Part shown: piece after piece, positions 45,002 to 54,021 of the stretch
Numbering within the stretch: position 1 is the first letter of the stretch
How the letters are laid out: each line of letters begins with the position of its first letter
NCBI GenBank assembly: GCA_038207585.1
Contig: JBBQZP010000018.1
Location: forward strand, 1-64,000
Direction: 5' to 3'
Length of the DNA stretch: 64,000 nucleotides
Source: JBBQZP01 sp038207585
Lineage (GTDB): Bacteria > Pseudomonadota > Alphaproteobacteria > Rhodobacterales > Rhodobacteraceae
Position numbers and translations under genes: made by a program
Notes under the pieces: model-generated
Database searches by the model: none
What the model was told of the DNA's origin: nothing
Seen by the model: only the letters and a program-made list of their open reading frames with translations

Positions 45002-46312
45002 TCATCGCGCGCCCGGATCAGAAGGAACACGACCATTGCGGGGCCCTATCCGGGATCGAAGTGACGAAACCGCAAATCGACTCGCAAAACTCAGAAGGAT
45101 CACGATGTAAAAAAACCGAAGTGTGTTGCGGGTCGGATAAGTGAATTGAAGATAAGTGGCGAGAGAGAAAATGGTGATCGAAATGAGAAAAAGAAGATAA
45201 TTTCTTCGTTTGAAAAGTGAAAAAAGACTAGAGTAGGAGTACCCAACAACAAGAAAATAAAGGACGATAAATTGAATGCCAAAAATTCGAACTTCTGACG
45301 TTGCGCCCAGTGGAACGAACCGGCTCAGTCGAAGCTGAAAATTTAGATACTGCGAAGCATACCCATCAATGAAGCTTGGAAACGGTGACATTGCAGTCAA
45401 CTTGTACCCCATCGGGTAGTCGTGATGGCTGTAAAGAAACCCATCGCCCTGCACAAAAACACCCTCAAGAATATTTCCCATCAGATCAACGATGTTCAGT
45501 TTTGAAAAATCCAGAGATTGGTCAAAATAGACGAACAATGATGCCAGCCCCTGCACAGACGAGCCCCGGCCATTCAAACTGTTAACTAAATTCAAGAATG
45601 CCAACAGAATAGCTAAAATCGCAAGCCCCTTGTGCCACTTTCTGGGGGACATCAGTAGCGGCATTGCGAATGCAGCAGCATAAACAACGGAAATTCTGGA
45701 ATGAGCAGATATATTGAACAGCAAGAACCAAAGTGCTGGCAGGGCAAGCAGAACTGCCTGCTTTCTCTTCCCACTCACAATCGAAATCGCCAAATACACG
45801 ATTATTGCCAAACCAACCAGCCCCTGAACAGAGTGGATGAACAGATTAACCGGATTTTTTACGGCTACTCCCGCAGGGGATGACATCAGGATATATTGGC
45901 TATTGCTCAGTACAATGCTGAAATCCAATATGTAAACATGATAGATGGAAAACGCGACCAATAGAAAGGCAACAGGCGAAATGTTTCGCTCACGGCTTTT
46001 CTGATTGAACGCAGCAAGGCCAATGCGCGCGTTGGCGTAAGCATTACCTCTTTTCCGAAACAGGTAGATGAACAAAAGAAACAGATAGATTACCGAAAAA
46101 TAAAGAACATTTGCTCCACCAAATTCAACCTGCCCACCGCGCGACCAAGTTCTAGCAAACGTCGTGATGAAACCCGCCTTCCAGGCGAACGCTGCACCCA
46201 CTGTCTGAAGCGATATGATCGCAAGTGGAATGGCTAAAAGGTGGCCGCGCAGGATGCTTAAAACAGCATGCGACAAGGCAAGAAATGAAAACAGAACGGT
46301 CAGTTCAAACAT
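45002..46312 (-). CDS. Putative O-antigen/EPS polymerase (Wzy-like), AT-rich
   Basis: A 436-residue membrane protein with about ten to twelve hydrophobic segments and a large polar loop near residues 230-330, the layout of Wzy-type polymerases that join repeat units in the periplasm. Sequence similarity within Wzy proteins is poor, so the call rests on topology and on its place beside the Wzx-like flippase. It is strikingly AT-rich compared with the rest of the window; I count 17 G+C in the 60 bases 45181-45240. Such composition is common for Wzy/Wzx genes acquired by transfer. ATG 46310-46312 is used; the gap to the flippase stop is 48 bases. Confidence 0.75.
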   Translation of the reverse strand: MFELTVLFSFLALSHAVLSILRGHLLAIPLAIISLQTVGAAFAWKAGFITTFARTWSRGGQVEFGGANVLYFSVIYLFLLFIYLFRKRGNAYANARIGLAAFNQKSRERNISPVAFLLVAFSIYHVYILDFSIVLSNSQYILMSSPAGVAVKNPVNLFIHSVQGLVGLAIIVYLAISIVSGKRKQAVLLALPALWFLLFNISAHSRISVVYAAAFAMPLLMSPRKWHKGLAILAILLAFLNLVNSLNGRGSSVQGLASLFVYFDQSLDFSKLNIVDLMGNILEGVFVQGDGFLYSHHDYPMGYKLTAMSPFPSFIDGYASQYLNFQLRLSRFVPLGATSEVRIFGIQFIVLYFLVVGYSYSSLFSLFKRRNYLLFLISITIFSLATYLQFTYPTRNTLRFFYIVILLSFASRFAVSSLRSRIGPRNGRVPSDPGAR

Positions 46313-46360
46313 TGATCCGCAATTCCGCCCAATGCCCGATGTGGTAAGGCGAAGTGCCGG

Positions 46361-47653
46361 TCATTTGCTCTTCCTCCACACCATCATCAAAACCGCCACC
46401 TCCGCCAGCAACGCGCAACCGGCGGCAACAACAATGGTCTGCCCCAGAACCAGAGGCTGCAGGGCCACCAGCGCATAGCACAGCATGGTAAAAAACGCGA
46501 ATTCTCCCTGCCGGTTCAGCGCGACAAGAGGCTGCGCAAGGGTTGTCCAGATCGTACAGGTGGCGGCAGCGCCCCCCAGAAGGACAAACAAGATGTAATC
46601 CGCCACCAACTCCCCCTTTGACAGCAAAGCAAGCAGATCGGGCCCAAGGACCGAAAGGACCAATGCCGCCGGAACCGCTGTCGCAAGCGTCAGGCGCATG
46701 TTCAGGCGCATGAGGCGCTGTGTCAGGCCGGTATTGCCAGCTTCCTGACTGCGGGTCAGTTCGGGCAAACTGGCCCGGACCAGAAGCCCCGAGAATTGCA
46801 GTGGAATCCGTGTCAGCATGCGCGCAGCACCGTAAAGACCCGCCGCCGCCGGACCCAGTGTCCAGCCGATTGTCAGCAGCACGCCCTGAACCCCCAGAGC
46901 GTTGGACAAAGACAAAGTAAGCGCCGACATAGAGGGTGACATCAAACGGAGGAACGTCGCCCGATCGGCCGCCGCCCAGCCAAGGCGGCTCCACGGTTCC
47001 AGCCTTGCCAATTGCACGCCATAGGCCACAACAATCGCAATCCGAACCAGCACCAGCAAAGCTGCGGCCGCCATGATGCCAAGGCCGGACATCGCGGCAA
47101 TGGCAACCAGAATTCCCGAAACGGGGATCGACAGGCCCTGCTGCAACGTCTCCATCGCATAGCGGTGCGTTGCGTGAAAAACCCCGCGAAAGACCGCCTG
47201 CTGCAACCCTGCAATGGACTCGATGACCACCAGCACGATTGCGATGCGGTACGACAGCGCCGGGAACGGACCCACAGCCGCGCCGCCGGGCCAGAGCAAC
47301 ACGGCACCCAGCGCAACGGTCAGGACGATGGCCGAAATCAGGCACATGAACACCCATACCGATTGCAGCGCCTTGCGTGCCGCCACCCCGTCGTGCCGCG
47401 CAAGAGCACGGGTCAGATCAACCGCCAGCGCATTTCCCATGCCAAAATCGGTCAGCAGAATATAGGTCGGCACCGCTGTCAGCATCAGCCAAGCGCCATA
47501 CCCATCTGCGCCCCAGGATGAGATCAGAACCGGCACAAGGCAGATCTGCACCGCCGCCACCCCGGCTTTGCCCACAAGGTTCGCACCAAAGCCCTTTGCA
47601 AGGCGGCGGGCAATATCCCCTTGATTTTTCAGGAATGAAAGGCGGCGTAACAC
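46361..47653 (-). CDS. Wzx-like polysaccharide flippase (MATE/MOP superfamily)
   Basis: A 430-residue protein with about twelve membrane segments and the N-terminal polysaccharide-biosynthesis pattern (GFGANLVGKAGVAAVQICLV, then GADGYGAWLMLTAV and LTDFGMGNAL). It would flip undecaprenyl-linked repeat units across the inner membrane. GTG 47651-47653 is the start, with AGGAG about 12 bases upstream. Unlike the neighbouring polymerase gene, its base composition matches the genome. Confidence 0.87.
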   Translation of the reverse strand: MLRRLSFLKNQGDIARRLAKGFGANLVGKAGVAAVQICLVPVLISSWGADGYGAWLMLTAVPTYILLTDFGMGNALAVDLTRALARHDGVAARKALQSVWVFMCLISAIVLTVALGAVLLWPGGAAVGPFPALSYRIAIVLVVIESIAGLQQAVFRGVFHATHRYAMETLQQGLSIPVSGILVAIAAMSGLGIMAAAALLVLVRIAIVVAYGVQLARLEPWSRLGWAAADRATFLRLMSPSMSALTLSLSNALGVQGVLLTIGWTLGPAAAGLYGAARMLTRIPLQFSGLLVRASLPELTRSQEAGNTGLTQRLMRLNMRLTLATAVPAALVLSVLGPDLLALLSKGELVADYILFVLLGGAAATCTIWTTLAQPLVALNRQGEFAFFTMLCYALVALQPLVLGQTIVVAAGCALLAEVAVLMMVWRKSK

Positions 47654-47674
47654 CCCGGGGTCAGCTCCTGTCCA

Positions 47675-48607
47675 TCAGTGTTTTGACAGAAAATCTGCAT
47701 AGGCATGCGCGATACCGTCCCTCAGAGGTCGGGTCACGTTCCAACCCAGATCATGCAGGCGCGTGCTGTCCATCAGCTTGCGCGGCGTGCCGTCCGGTTT
47801 GGTATCATCGAACTGAAGTTCGGCGCGATAGCCAACCACGTCGGCGATGGTTCGGGACAGATCTTTTATCGTCACCTCAACGCCGGACCCTACATTGATA
47901 TGGTCATACCCGGAGTAGCCTTTCAGCAAAAACACAAGGGCATCCGCAAGGTCATCACAATGCAGAAACTCCCGCAGTGGCGTACCCGTACCCCAGACCA
48001 CCACCCGTGGCGCGCCCGCCAGTTTCGCCTCGTGGAATTTGCGCAGCAGGGCGGGAAGAACATGGCTGGTGTCCGGATCGTAATTGTCGCCCGGCCCGTA
48101 AAGATTGGTCGGCATGGCCGAAATCCAGTCGCGCCCGTATTGGATGCGGTAAGCCTGCGCCAGCTTGATCCCCGCAATTTTTGCAATTGCATACCATTCG
48201 TTGGTCGGTTCCAGCGGCCCGGTCAGCAAAGCCGCTTCGCGCATGGGTTGAGGGGCAAGTTTTGGATAGATGCACGACGAGCCAAGCAGAAGAACGCGCG
48301 CCACATCCGCCTCGTGTGCGGCCTGCAGGATGTTCGCCTGAATCATCAGGTTCTGATACATGAAATCGACCGGAAAGTCGGAATTCGCTTTGATCCCGCC
48401 GACCTTGGCCGCTGCCAGCACGATGGCATCGGGTCGCGCATCGGCCATCCACGTCTGCACGGCCGCCTGATTTATCAGATCAAGGTCGTCCCGGCCAACG
48501 GTGATGATCGTGCAGCCTTCTCCGGCCAGACGGCGCACCACGGCCCCCCCGACCATACCGCGATGTCCGGCCACCCAGATGCGTTTTCCCGCAAGTTCAA
48601 ATGCCAT
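47675..48607 (-). CDS. fcl: GDP-L-fucose synthase
   Basis: Epimerises and reduces GDP-4-keto-6-deoxymannose to GDP-L-fucose. The 310-residue protein has the VAGHRGMVGGAVVRRL Rossmann motif, LGSSCIYPKLAPQPM with the catalytic Ser, and YAIAKIAGIKLAQAYR with the catalytic Tyr-Lys, all hallmarks of the WcaG/Fcl group. ATG 48605-48607 follows the methyltransferase stop by a single base. Its partner gmd lies 1.7 kb away in the same transcription direction, so the polymer probably contains L-fucose or a derivative. Confidence 0.94.
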   Translation of the reverse strand: MAFELAGKRIWVAGHRGMVGGAVVRRLAGEGCTIITVGRDDLDLINQAAVQTWMADARPDAIVLAAAKVGGIKANSDFPVDFMYQNLMIQANILQAAHEADVARVLLLGSSCIYPKLAPQPMREAALLTGPLEPTNEWYAIAKIAGIKLAQAYRIQYGRDWISAMPTNLYGPGDNYDPDTSHVLPALLRKFHEAKLAGAPRVVVWGTGTPLREFLHCDDLADALVFLLKGYSGYDHINVGSGVEVTIKDLSRTIADVVGYRAELQFDDTKPDGTPRKLMDSTRLHDLGWNVTRPLRDGIAHAYADFLSKH

Positions 48608-48608
48608 G

Positions 48609-49352
48609 TCAGACACCGTCCCGTTTTTGTAGAAACACAAGCAGGGTGCTTACCATGCGCCGTGGCAAAAGCCGGGTAACACCCATCACGATGCGCCAGG
48701 CCAGAACCGATTTTCCGAAATACGCCGGCTCTGATTCCCAAGTATAGGCGCAGTGCTGCCAGACACGGGCAGGAAACCAGCGTCGCAATGCGGCAAATGT
48801 GTTCAGCTTGTAGACGGTCGGAAACACATCCTCTTCCTTTCGCCCGTCCTGTACCCGTGCCACGACGCGAGCGTGAAACCGGTTTGGCACCAGCCGGGCC
48901 GCAATCGCGATATAGCCCCATCGGTTCGGGGTGCGCGCGCAAAACCAGCCGCCCGGTTTCAGGACCCGTTGCACCTCGGCGCTGAACGCTTCGGGGTCCG
49001 GGATATGTTCCAGCACATGATCACTTAGAATGAGGTCAATGCTGGCATCCTCAAGGTCCAGTTTGCCGCTCTGAGGGATCAGGAATGCGCGATCAAGTCC
49101 GGGGTTCGCAAGAACAGCGTCATCCACATCGCAGCCGATGACCTCGGCGCAGTGCCCGCGCAGGGTCATCAGATCGCGACGGAAGGCAACCGGATCTTCG
49201 ATCAACCCGACACCGCGCCCTGCCCCCAGATCAAGGACCCGATCGCCCGGCCGCAAAAGCGCGCGCACACGCAAATAGAACTGCACGGTGCCATCAACGC
49301 TTGAAAAGCCGCCGGCATCGGATTCTGGAAAGAGCCTGGCTTTTGGAGACAT
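48609..49352 (-). CDS. Class I SAM-dependent methyltransferase
   Basis: A 247-residue methyltransferase (Methyltransf_11-like). Motif I is VLDLGAGRGVG (about residues 38-48), followed by LSDHVLEHIPDPEAF and a VLKPGGWF post-motif. It probably methylates a sugar or lipid intermediate of the exopolysaccharide; the exact acceptor is unknown. ATG 49350-49352 is the only sensible start. A single base separates its stop from fcl. Confidence 0.88.
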   Translation of the reverse strand: MSPKARLFPESDAGGFSSVDGTVQFYLRVRALLRPGDRVLDLGAGRGVGLIEDPVAFRRDLMTLRGHCAEVIGCDVDDAVLANPGLDRAFLIPQSGKLDLEDASIDLILSDHVLEHIPDPEAFSAEVQRVLKPGGWFCARTPNRWGYIAIAARLVPNRFHARVVARVQDGRKEEDVFPTVYKLNTFAALRRWFPARVWQHCAYTWESEPAYFGKSVLAWRIVMGVTRLLPRRMVSTLLVFLQKRDGV

Positions 49353-49385
49353 GGGTGAGAGCCTTTGGTTTCAAATGCGGGAACA

Positions 49386-50147
49386 TCACCGGTTAGATGT
49401 CGGCGCGCTATCGCGATCGTCAGGTTTTCGATGGAACAGAAAATCACCCTGTATCATCCGTCCTTTTCTGTAGGACATGTCAGATGCATAGACGCCATCA
49501 AGGCAGAAACCATGGCGATCAAGCCAACCGATCACCTCGGGCGCAAGGGTCTGGCCAGAATAGAGTTCGACGAAGGAAAGCTCTGCGAAAATCCAATCGA
49601 AACGGGGTAACAGCGTCTCGCACCCTTCTAGAACCTGTTGTTCATATCCCTGAACATCAATCTTCAGCAGGGCCGGGCCCCGGATATCATCGGCGGTGAT
49701 GACCTGATCAAGCCGTGCCACCTTTACCTGCAACACGCCAACCTCATGCGTGCCGGGATAAACCTCGGATTGCAGCGCCGGGGACAGCATCGAAGAACTG
49801 TCGGCGCGCGCCGTGATATGGATCGGCAATGTCGTCCGGGTGGTCCCCAATGCCGTGCGGAAAAGCTGCACCTCTGCCTGCCCTGCCAAGGCTTGTGCAA
49901 AGCGATCTGCCGCGTCAGGCAAGGGTTCAAAAGACAGAATGCGCGCCTGCGGCAAACACCGACGCGCGATCAGCGCAAACTGCCCGACGTTCGCACCGAC
50001 ATCGACCACAGTCCCGACATGCCCGAGGGACGCCAGCATGGCACGATGCTCATAACTTGGCGCCACCCCCAAGCTTAAAGCACGGCGATAAAGCGGATCG
50101 CGCAAACCCTTTGATGCCTTGGCGAGCTTTCTCAAAAGGCTATTCAC
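49386..50147 (-). CDS. FkbM-family methyltransferase
   Basis: A 253-residue SAM-dependent methyltransferase of the FkbM type, often found in exopolysaccharide loci where it O-methylates sugars. Motif I is VVDVGANVGQFAL; the family segment LLKIDVQGYEQQVLEG and the downstream EL-SF-ELY region are present. GTG 50145-50147 has GAGG six bases upstream and is preferred over a GTG six codons earlier. Two methyltransferases side by side suggest a doubly decorated repeat unit. Confidence 0.87.
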   Translation of the reverse strand: MNSLLRKLAKASKGLRDPLYRRALSLGVAPSYEHRAMLASLGHVGTVVDVGANVGQFALIARRCLPQARILSFEPLPDAADRFAQALAGQAEVQLFRTALGTTRTTLPIHITARADSSSMLSPALQSEVYPGTHEVGVLQVKVARLDQVITADDIRGPALLKIDVQGYEQQVLEGCETLLPRFDWIFAELSFVELYSGQTLAPEVIGWLDRHGFCLDGVYASDMSYRKGRMIQGDFLFHRKPDDRDSAPTSNR

Positions 50148-50318
50148 CCTGCACCTCGAAACCACGCCTCAAGATCGTTCAAACCCACGGAGTCCCGACG
50201 ATGTTCCGGGCGAAGGCGTCCGATGATGAAGGTCCGCATGCTTGTTTCCGGGTTGGGGCCGTTTTTCGTGCGGCGTCAAGTTTGACCACTTAGTTGACGT
50301 CTCCATTGATTATTCTCT

Positions 50319-51440
50319 TCATGACCCCTCCACACTCACCGGCAGTTCCAGCCCGTGCTGTTTCAGGAGTTTCGTCCGCCGGGCCGCCTTCAGATCTTCG
50401 GCAACCATTTCTGCGCACATTTCCTGCGCAGTAATCTCAGGCACCCAGCCCAGTTGCTGCCGCGCTTTTGACGCGTCGCCCAGCAGGCTCATCACTTCGG
50501 CAGGGCGGAAATATCGCGGGTCGATGCGCATGACCACGTCACCGGGTTTCAACGCTGGAGTAAGCCCGCCCTCGACCGCTGTGACGGTTGCGATCTCGTC
50601 AACCCCTTCGCCGGAAAACTCCAGGTCAAGGCCAAGCTCGGCGGCACTCCAGCTGATAAACTCACGGACCGAATACTGCTTACCGGTGGCAATCACATAA
50701 TCTTCGGGCTGGTCCTGCTGCAGCATCATCCACTGCATCCGGACATAATCCTTGGCATGGCCCCAATCGCGCAGGCTGTCGATGTTTCCCATGTAAAGGC
50801 AAGGCTCCAGCCCCATGGAGATGTTGGCCAACCCGCGCGTGATCTTGCGGGTCACAAAGGTTTCGCCGCGACGCGGGCTTTCGTGATTGAACAAAATGCC
50901 GTTGCAGGCATAAATACCGTAGGCTTCCCGGTAATTTACCGTGATCCAGTAGGCATACATCTTGGCCACGGCATAGGGGCTGCGCGGGTGAAACGCCGTC
51001 GTCTCGCGTTGCGGCGTTTCCTGCACCAGACCAAAAAGTTCCGATGTTGACGCCTGATAAAATCGCGTCTTTTCTTCCATCTTAAGAAAGCGGATCGCTT
51101 CCAGAAGGCGCAGAGTTCCGATGGCGTCTACATCTGCGGTATATTCGGGCGCCTCAAAGCTGACGGCCACATGACTTTGCGCGCCAAGATTATAAACCTC
51201 GTCGGGCTGAACCTCTTGCAGGATGCGGGTCAGATTGGAGGTATCGGACAGATCGCCATAGTGCAGGCGGAATCGGGCATTGTCGACATGCGGGTCCTCG
51301 TAGATGTGATCCACCCGTGCGGTATTGAACAGCGATGCCCGGCGTTTGATGCCATGCACCTCATAGCCTTTGGCCAGCAGGAATTCCGAAAGGTACGATC
51401 CATCCTGGCCGGTGATTCCGGTGATAAGTGCTTTTTTCAT
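50319..51440 (-). CDS. gmd: GDP-mannose 4,6-dehydratase
   Basis: First step of GDP-L-fucose synthesis, converting GDP-mannose to GDP-4-keto-6-deoxymannose. The 373-residue protein starts KKALITGITGQDGSYLSEFL, has YQASTSELFG and the catalytic Tyr-Lys in YAVAKMYAYWI, and carries the RRGETFVTRKITR substrate segment diagnostic of Gmd. ATG 51438-51440. The 171 bases between its stop and the FkbM gene carry no recognised gene. Confidence 0.96.
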   Translation of the reverse strand: MKKALITGITGQDGSYLSEFLLAKGYEVHGIKRRASLFNTARVDHIYEDPHVDNARFRLHYGDLSDTSNLTRILQEVQPDEVYNLGAQSHVAVSFEAPEYTADVDAIGTLRLLEAIRFLKMEEKTRFYQASTSELFGLVQETPQRETTAFHPRSPYAVAKMYAYWITVNYREAYGIYACNGILFNHESPRRGETFVTRKITRGLANISMGLEPCLYMGNIDSLRDWGHAKDYVRMQWMMLQQDQPEDYVIATGKQYSVREFISWSAAELGLDLEFSGEGVDEIATVTAVEGGLTPALKPGDVVMRIDPRYFRPAEVMSLLGDASKARQQLGWVPEITAQEMCAEMVAEDLKAARRTKLLKQHGLELPVSVEGS

Positions 51441-51459
51441 TCAACCACTCTGATATCTG

Positions 51460-52731
51460 TCATTTTGCATCTCTGGCCCTGCCCACCTGACGATCGTCGA
51501 GGGCAATCAGGCGCTCGGCCTCTTGGTGAAAGGCCCGAAGGATGGGGCGCGGGTCAAGATTTGCCAGTGCCATGTCGCGCGCAGACATACCCTGAGCGGC
51601 GCGCAGATCTGCGTCATCCAGCAGGCGTCTGATCGCTGCGGCCAATGCCGTGGCATCCCCCGGAGGCGTTACGGTTCCGCAATTCTCTATGGCTTGGGCC
51701 AGCGCAGTGCCCGGATCGGCCGTAGCAACGACCGGCCGCCCCGATGCCATCATGTTGGTCAGTTTGGACGGCAAGAGCATATCCGCCACGCCCGCAATCT
51801 GCGGCAGCAGGTGAACCGAGGCAAGCGCCATCAGATCCCCCAGTTTTTCCCGGGGTTGCAACGGAAAGAACCGGATATTTCCAAGACCGTTCGCCAACCG
51901 CGTAAGCTCGGCCAGAAACGGCCCCTCGCCGCAGACAACAAAGGTCAGGTCATGCCGGTCGGCCAGCAATGCGGCCACATCCGGCAAAATCTCGAGTCCC
52001 TGCTTGTTGGCGATGTTCCCCGAATACAGCACGACATGCGCCGTCGATATGCCAAAAATCTCCCGATAGGGCGATGTGCCTTCAGGCATGGGCTTCACAA
52101 GGGAAAGATCGGCCCAGTTGCGCAGTTCAAACAGGCGATTTTCGGGGATGCCTCTGGCCCGCAACCTGTCCATCATCGGGACCGAAATGGTGCTGACCCG
52201 GTCAAAGCGGTGATGCACCCAATGATCAAAGCGTTCTGCCAATTGCCCAGTGGTCGTATCGGCGCGCAAAAGGCCTGTGGCGATGGCTGCCTCGACCTCG
52301 AAATCCTGAATGGGCAGCCATGTCTTTGCTCGGCCCGCGCGGGCTGCCAGCCATGCAAATGGTGCAATCATCAGCGCGGGCGCCACAACCAGAACCAGAT
52401 CGGGCCGGAACGTGATCATCTTCCAGATCAGAACCGGCATGGCAGAGATGCAGAAGCTGGCATGATGCAGGATACGCCGCGCACCTGTGGGGCGTGATGG
52501 TACATAATGCGGGCAATGCACGACGCGGACGCGGCCGTTGTGGCAGCGCCGTGTGCTCCACCAAAAGACCGGATGGCCGGGAAAAACCTTCCACGCCGGG
52601 AAATAGGGCTTCGCCGTCACCACTTCGACCGTCTCGCCCGCGTCCACCATTCCCGCGACAAGACCCGAGGTATAGACCGCCGTCGAGATGATCTCGGGCG
52701 TGAAGTTTATTCCGACAACCAGCAGTTTCAC
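51460..52731 (-). CDS. WcaI-like glycosyltransferase
   Basis: A 423-residue GT-B enzyme resembling WcaI/WbuB transferases, some of which add fucose in colanic-acid-type polymers. The N-terminus KLLVVGINFTPEIISTAVYT is typical of the group, and the C-terminal GT4 domain has HVVLYSGNIANKQGLEIL and LLPSKLTNMMASGRPVVATA. It precedes gmd by 19 bases on the same strand, suggesting co-expression with fucose supply. Donor specificity is inferred only from this context. Confidence 0.87.
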   Translation of the reverse strand: MKLLVVGINFTPEIISTAVYTSGLVAGMVDAGETVEVVTAKPYFPAWKVFPGHPVFWWSTRRCHNGRVRVVHCPHYVPSRPTGARRILHHASFCISAMPVLIWKMITFRPDLVLVVAPALMIAPFAWLAARAGRAKTWLPIQDFEVEAAIATGLLRADTTTGQLAERFDHWVHHRFDRVSTISVPMMDRLRARGIPENRLFELRNWADLSLVKPMPEGTSPYREIFGISTAHVVLYSGNIANKQGLEILPDVAALLADRHDLTFVVCGEGPFLAELTRLANGLGNIRFFPLQPREKLGDLMALASVHLLPQIAGVADMLLPSKLTNMMASGRPVVATADPGTALAQAIENCGTVTPPGDATALAAAIRRLLDDADLRAAQGMSARDMALANLDPRPILRAFHQEAERLIALDDRQVGRARDAK

Positions 52732-52936
52732 ACAATCCCCTCTGCCCCGTTCCCGGTGTCATCTCATGTCAGACAGTGCGGCCCGCACTTGACCATTGGT
52801 CGGGTATTCGACAGGGCCATATCTAACCGGCGGCATCTGCTTCATACTGTGCCGCGACGTTGATCATCGAATGATGTCAAATGCTTACAGCAATTTGGAG
52901 CGTGACCTCCGAAGCCCCTGCCGCACTGCCGAACAA

Positions 52937-53677
52937 TCATTGACCGGTTCCGCGGCACACAACCCGCACCGTCTCAAGTATGATCCGTGCATCTGAGCGG
53001 AATGAAAGATTTGCCTCGTATGACGCATCGAAATTCGCACGGCTTCCAAAAGACACGTCGTTTCGTTCCGAAATCTGCCATGTGCCGGTCAATCCCGGAC
53101 GCAAACGGTAATAGGCCTTGCCGGGGTAAAGGTCTGCCTGATTGACCATCATCGGCCTTGGGCCGACAAGGCTCATATCGCCACACAGCACGTTCCAAAG
53201 TTGCGGCAATTCATCAAGCGATGTGCGCCGCACAAACCGGCCCAGCCATGTCACGCGCGGGTCGTTTTCCAGCTTTTGCTTATCATCCCATTCTTCGGCT
53301 TTTTCGGGATTAGCGGTCAGATAGTCCGCCAGAATGGCATCTGCATCAACGACCATCGAGCGGATCTTCCACATCCGGAAATGCCGCCCGCCCCGCCCCA
53401 GACGATCCTGGCAGTAAAATGGACGCCCCCCCGAAAGCGAAACCAGACCCGCAAAGACCGCCACCAAGATCAGCGCGAAAGGTGCCGATATGCAAACCAA
53501 CACAACATCGAGCGGTCTTTTGAAGAAAAGTTTGTAGACATCGGTCGTCGCACCAACCGCCCCCGCACCGCCGCCCGAACGGCCGACGCGCACAATCGCA
53601 ACGGGCTTTATAAGAATGTCCGACTGGACAATACCCGTAGGCATGCGAGCAGAACGCTCACCGCTGTCATCTAACAT
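52937..53677 (-). CDS. Initiating undecaprenyl-phosphate sugar transferase (ExoY-like)
   Basis: A 246-residue bacterial sugar transferase that loads the first sugar phosphate onto undecaprenyl phosphate. It has one membrane-associated hydrophobic segment (about residues 57-80), the conserved FRMWKIRSMVVDAD, the RRTSLDELPQLWNVL segment and the DMSLVGPRP and PGLTGTWQ motifs. Its length fits the short ExoY/PssA type rather than the long WbaP type. It heads the minus-strand run toward gmd, downstream of an AT-rich region likely to hold its promoter. Confidence 0.92.
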   Translation of the reverse strand: MLDDSGERSARMPTGIVQSDILIKPVAIVRVGRSGGGAGAVGATTDVYKLFFKRPLDVVLVCISAPFALILVAVFAGLVSLSGGRPFYCQDRLGRGGRHFRMWKIRSMVVDADAILADYLTANPEKAEEWDDKQKLENDPRVTWLGRFVRRTSLDELPQLWNVLCGDMSLVGPRPMMVNQADLYPGKAYYRLRPGLTGTWQISERNDVSFGSRANFDASYEANLSFRSDARIILETVRVVCRGTGQ

Positions 53678-54021
53678 GTGTCCCCCATGTCGTTCAAAAA
53701 CTTCAATTCAAGATCCGCAGCGAATCCTCTTAAAGTTGTTTCCTGACCCTACCCGCTGGACGGGCGGCGGATCAACCTTGGGGTGTGGTTAATACGAATT
53801 CTCATGGACTTCAGCGAAAATTCGATGCTTTTTCATTCACCATGTTTCTTCATAAAGATTAACAAAAGATTTATTTTTCAATATTTTGAAAATTTTACCT
53901 GATGTCGAAAGCAGGCGCGCGGCCCGGCCTGCGGGCCACCTATCATTTCATTTCTTGCAAGATGGCGGGTCCGGATTCAGCAACCATGTTACAACCATTA
54001 GCCGAACAGGGTCGGTGATGA
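53678..54021. promoter_or_regulatory. AT-rich control region upstream of the sugar transferase gene
   Basis: This 344-base gap is much AT-richer than its flanks between about 53790 and 53905. It contains a TTTTCAA/TTGAAAA inverted repeat at 53875-53892 (7-bp arms, 4-base centre) and TTAA-N7-TTTA at 53859-53873, seven of eight bases of a CtrA site. It is the only sizeable gap between the wza-side genes and the sugar transferase run, so it probably holds that operon's promoter. Confidence 0.45.

Noticed and set aside
50270..50300. CGTCAA/TTGACG inverted repeat suspected as an insertion-sequence end or promoter
   Set aside because: No transposase remnant, partner end or target duplication nearby; the arms are six bases with a 16-base spacer and no matching -10 on either strand.
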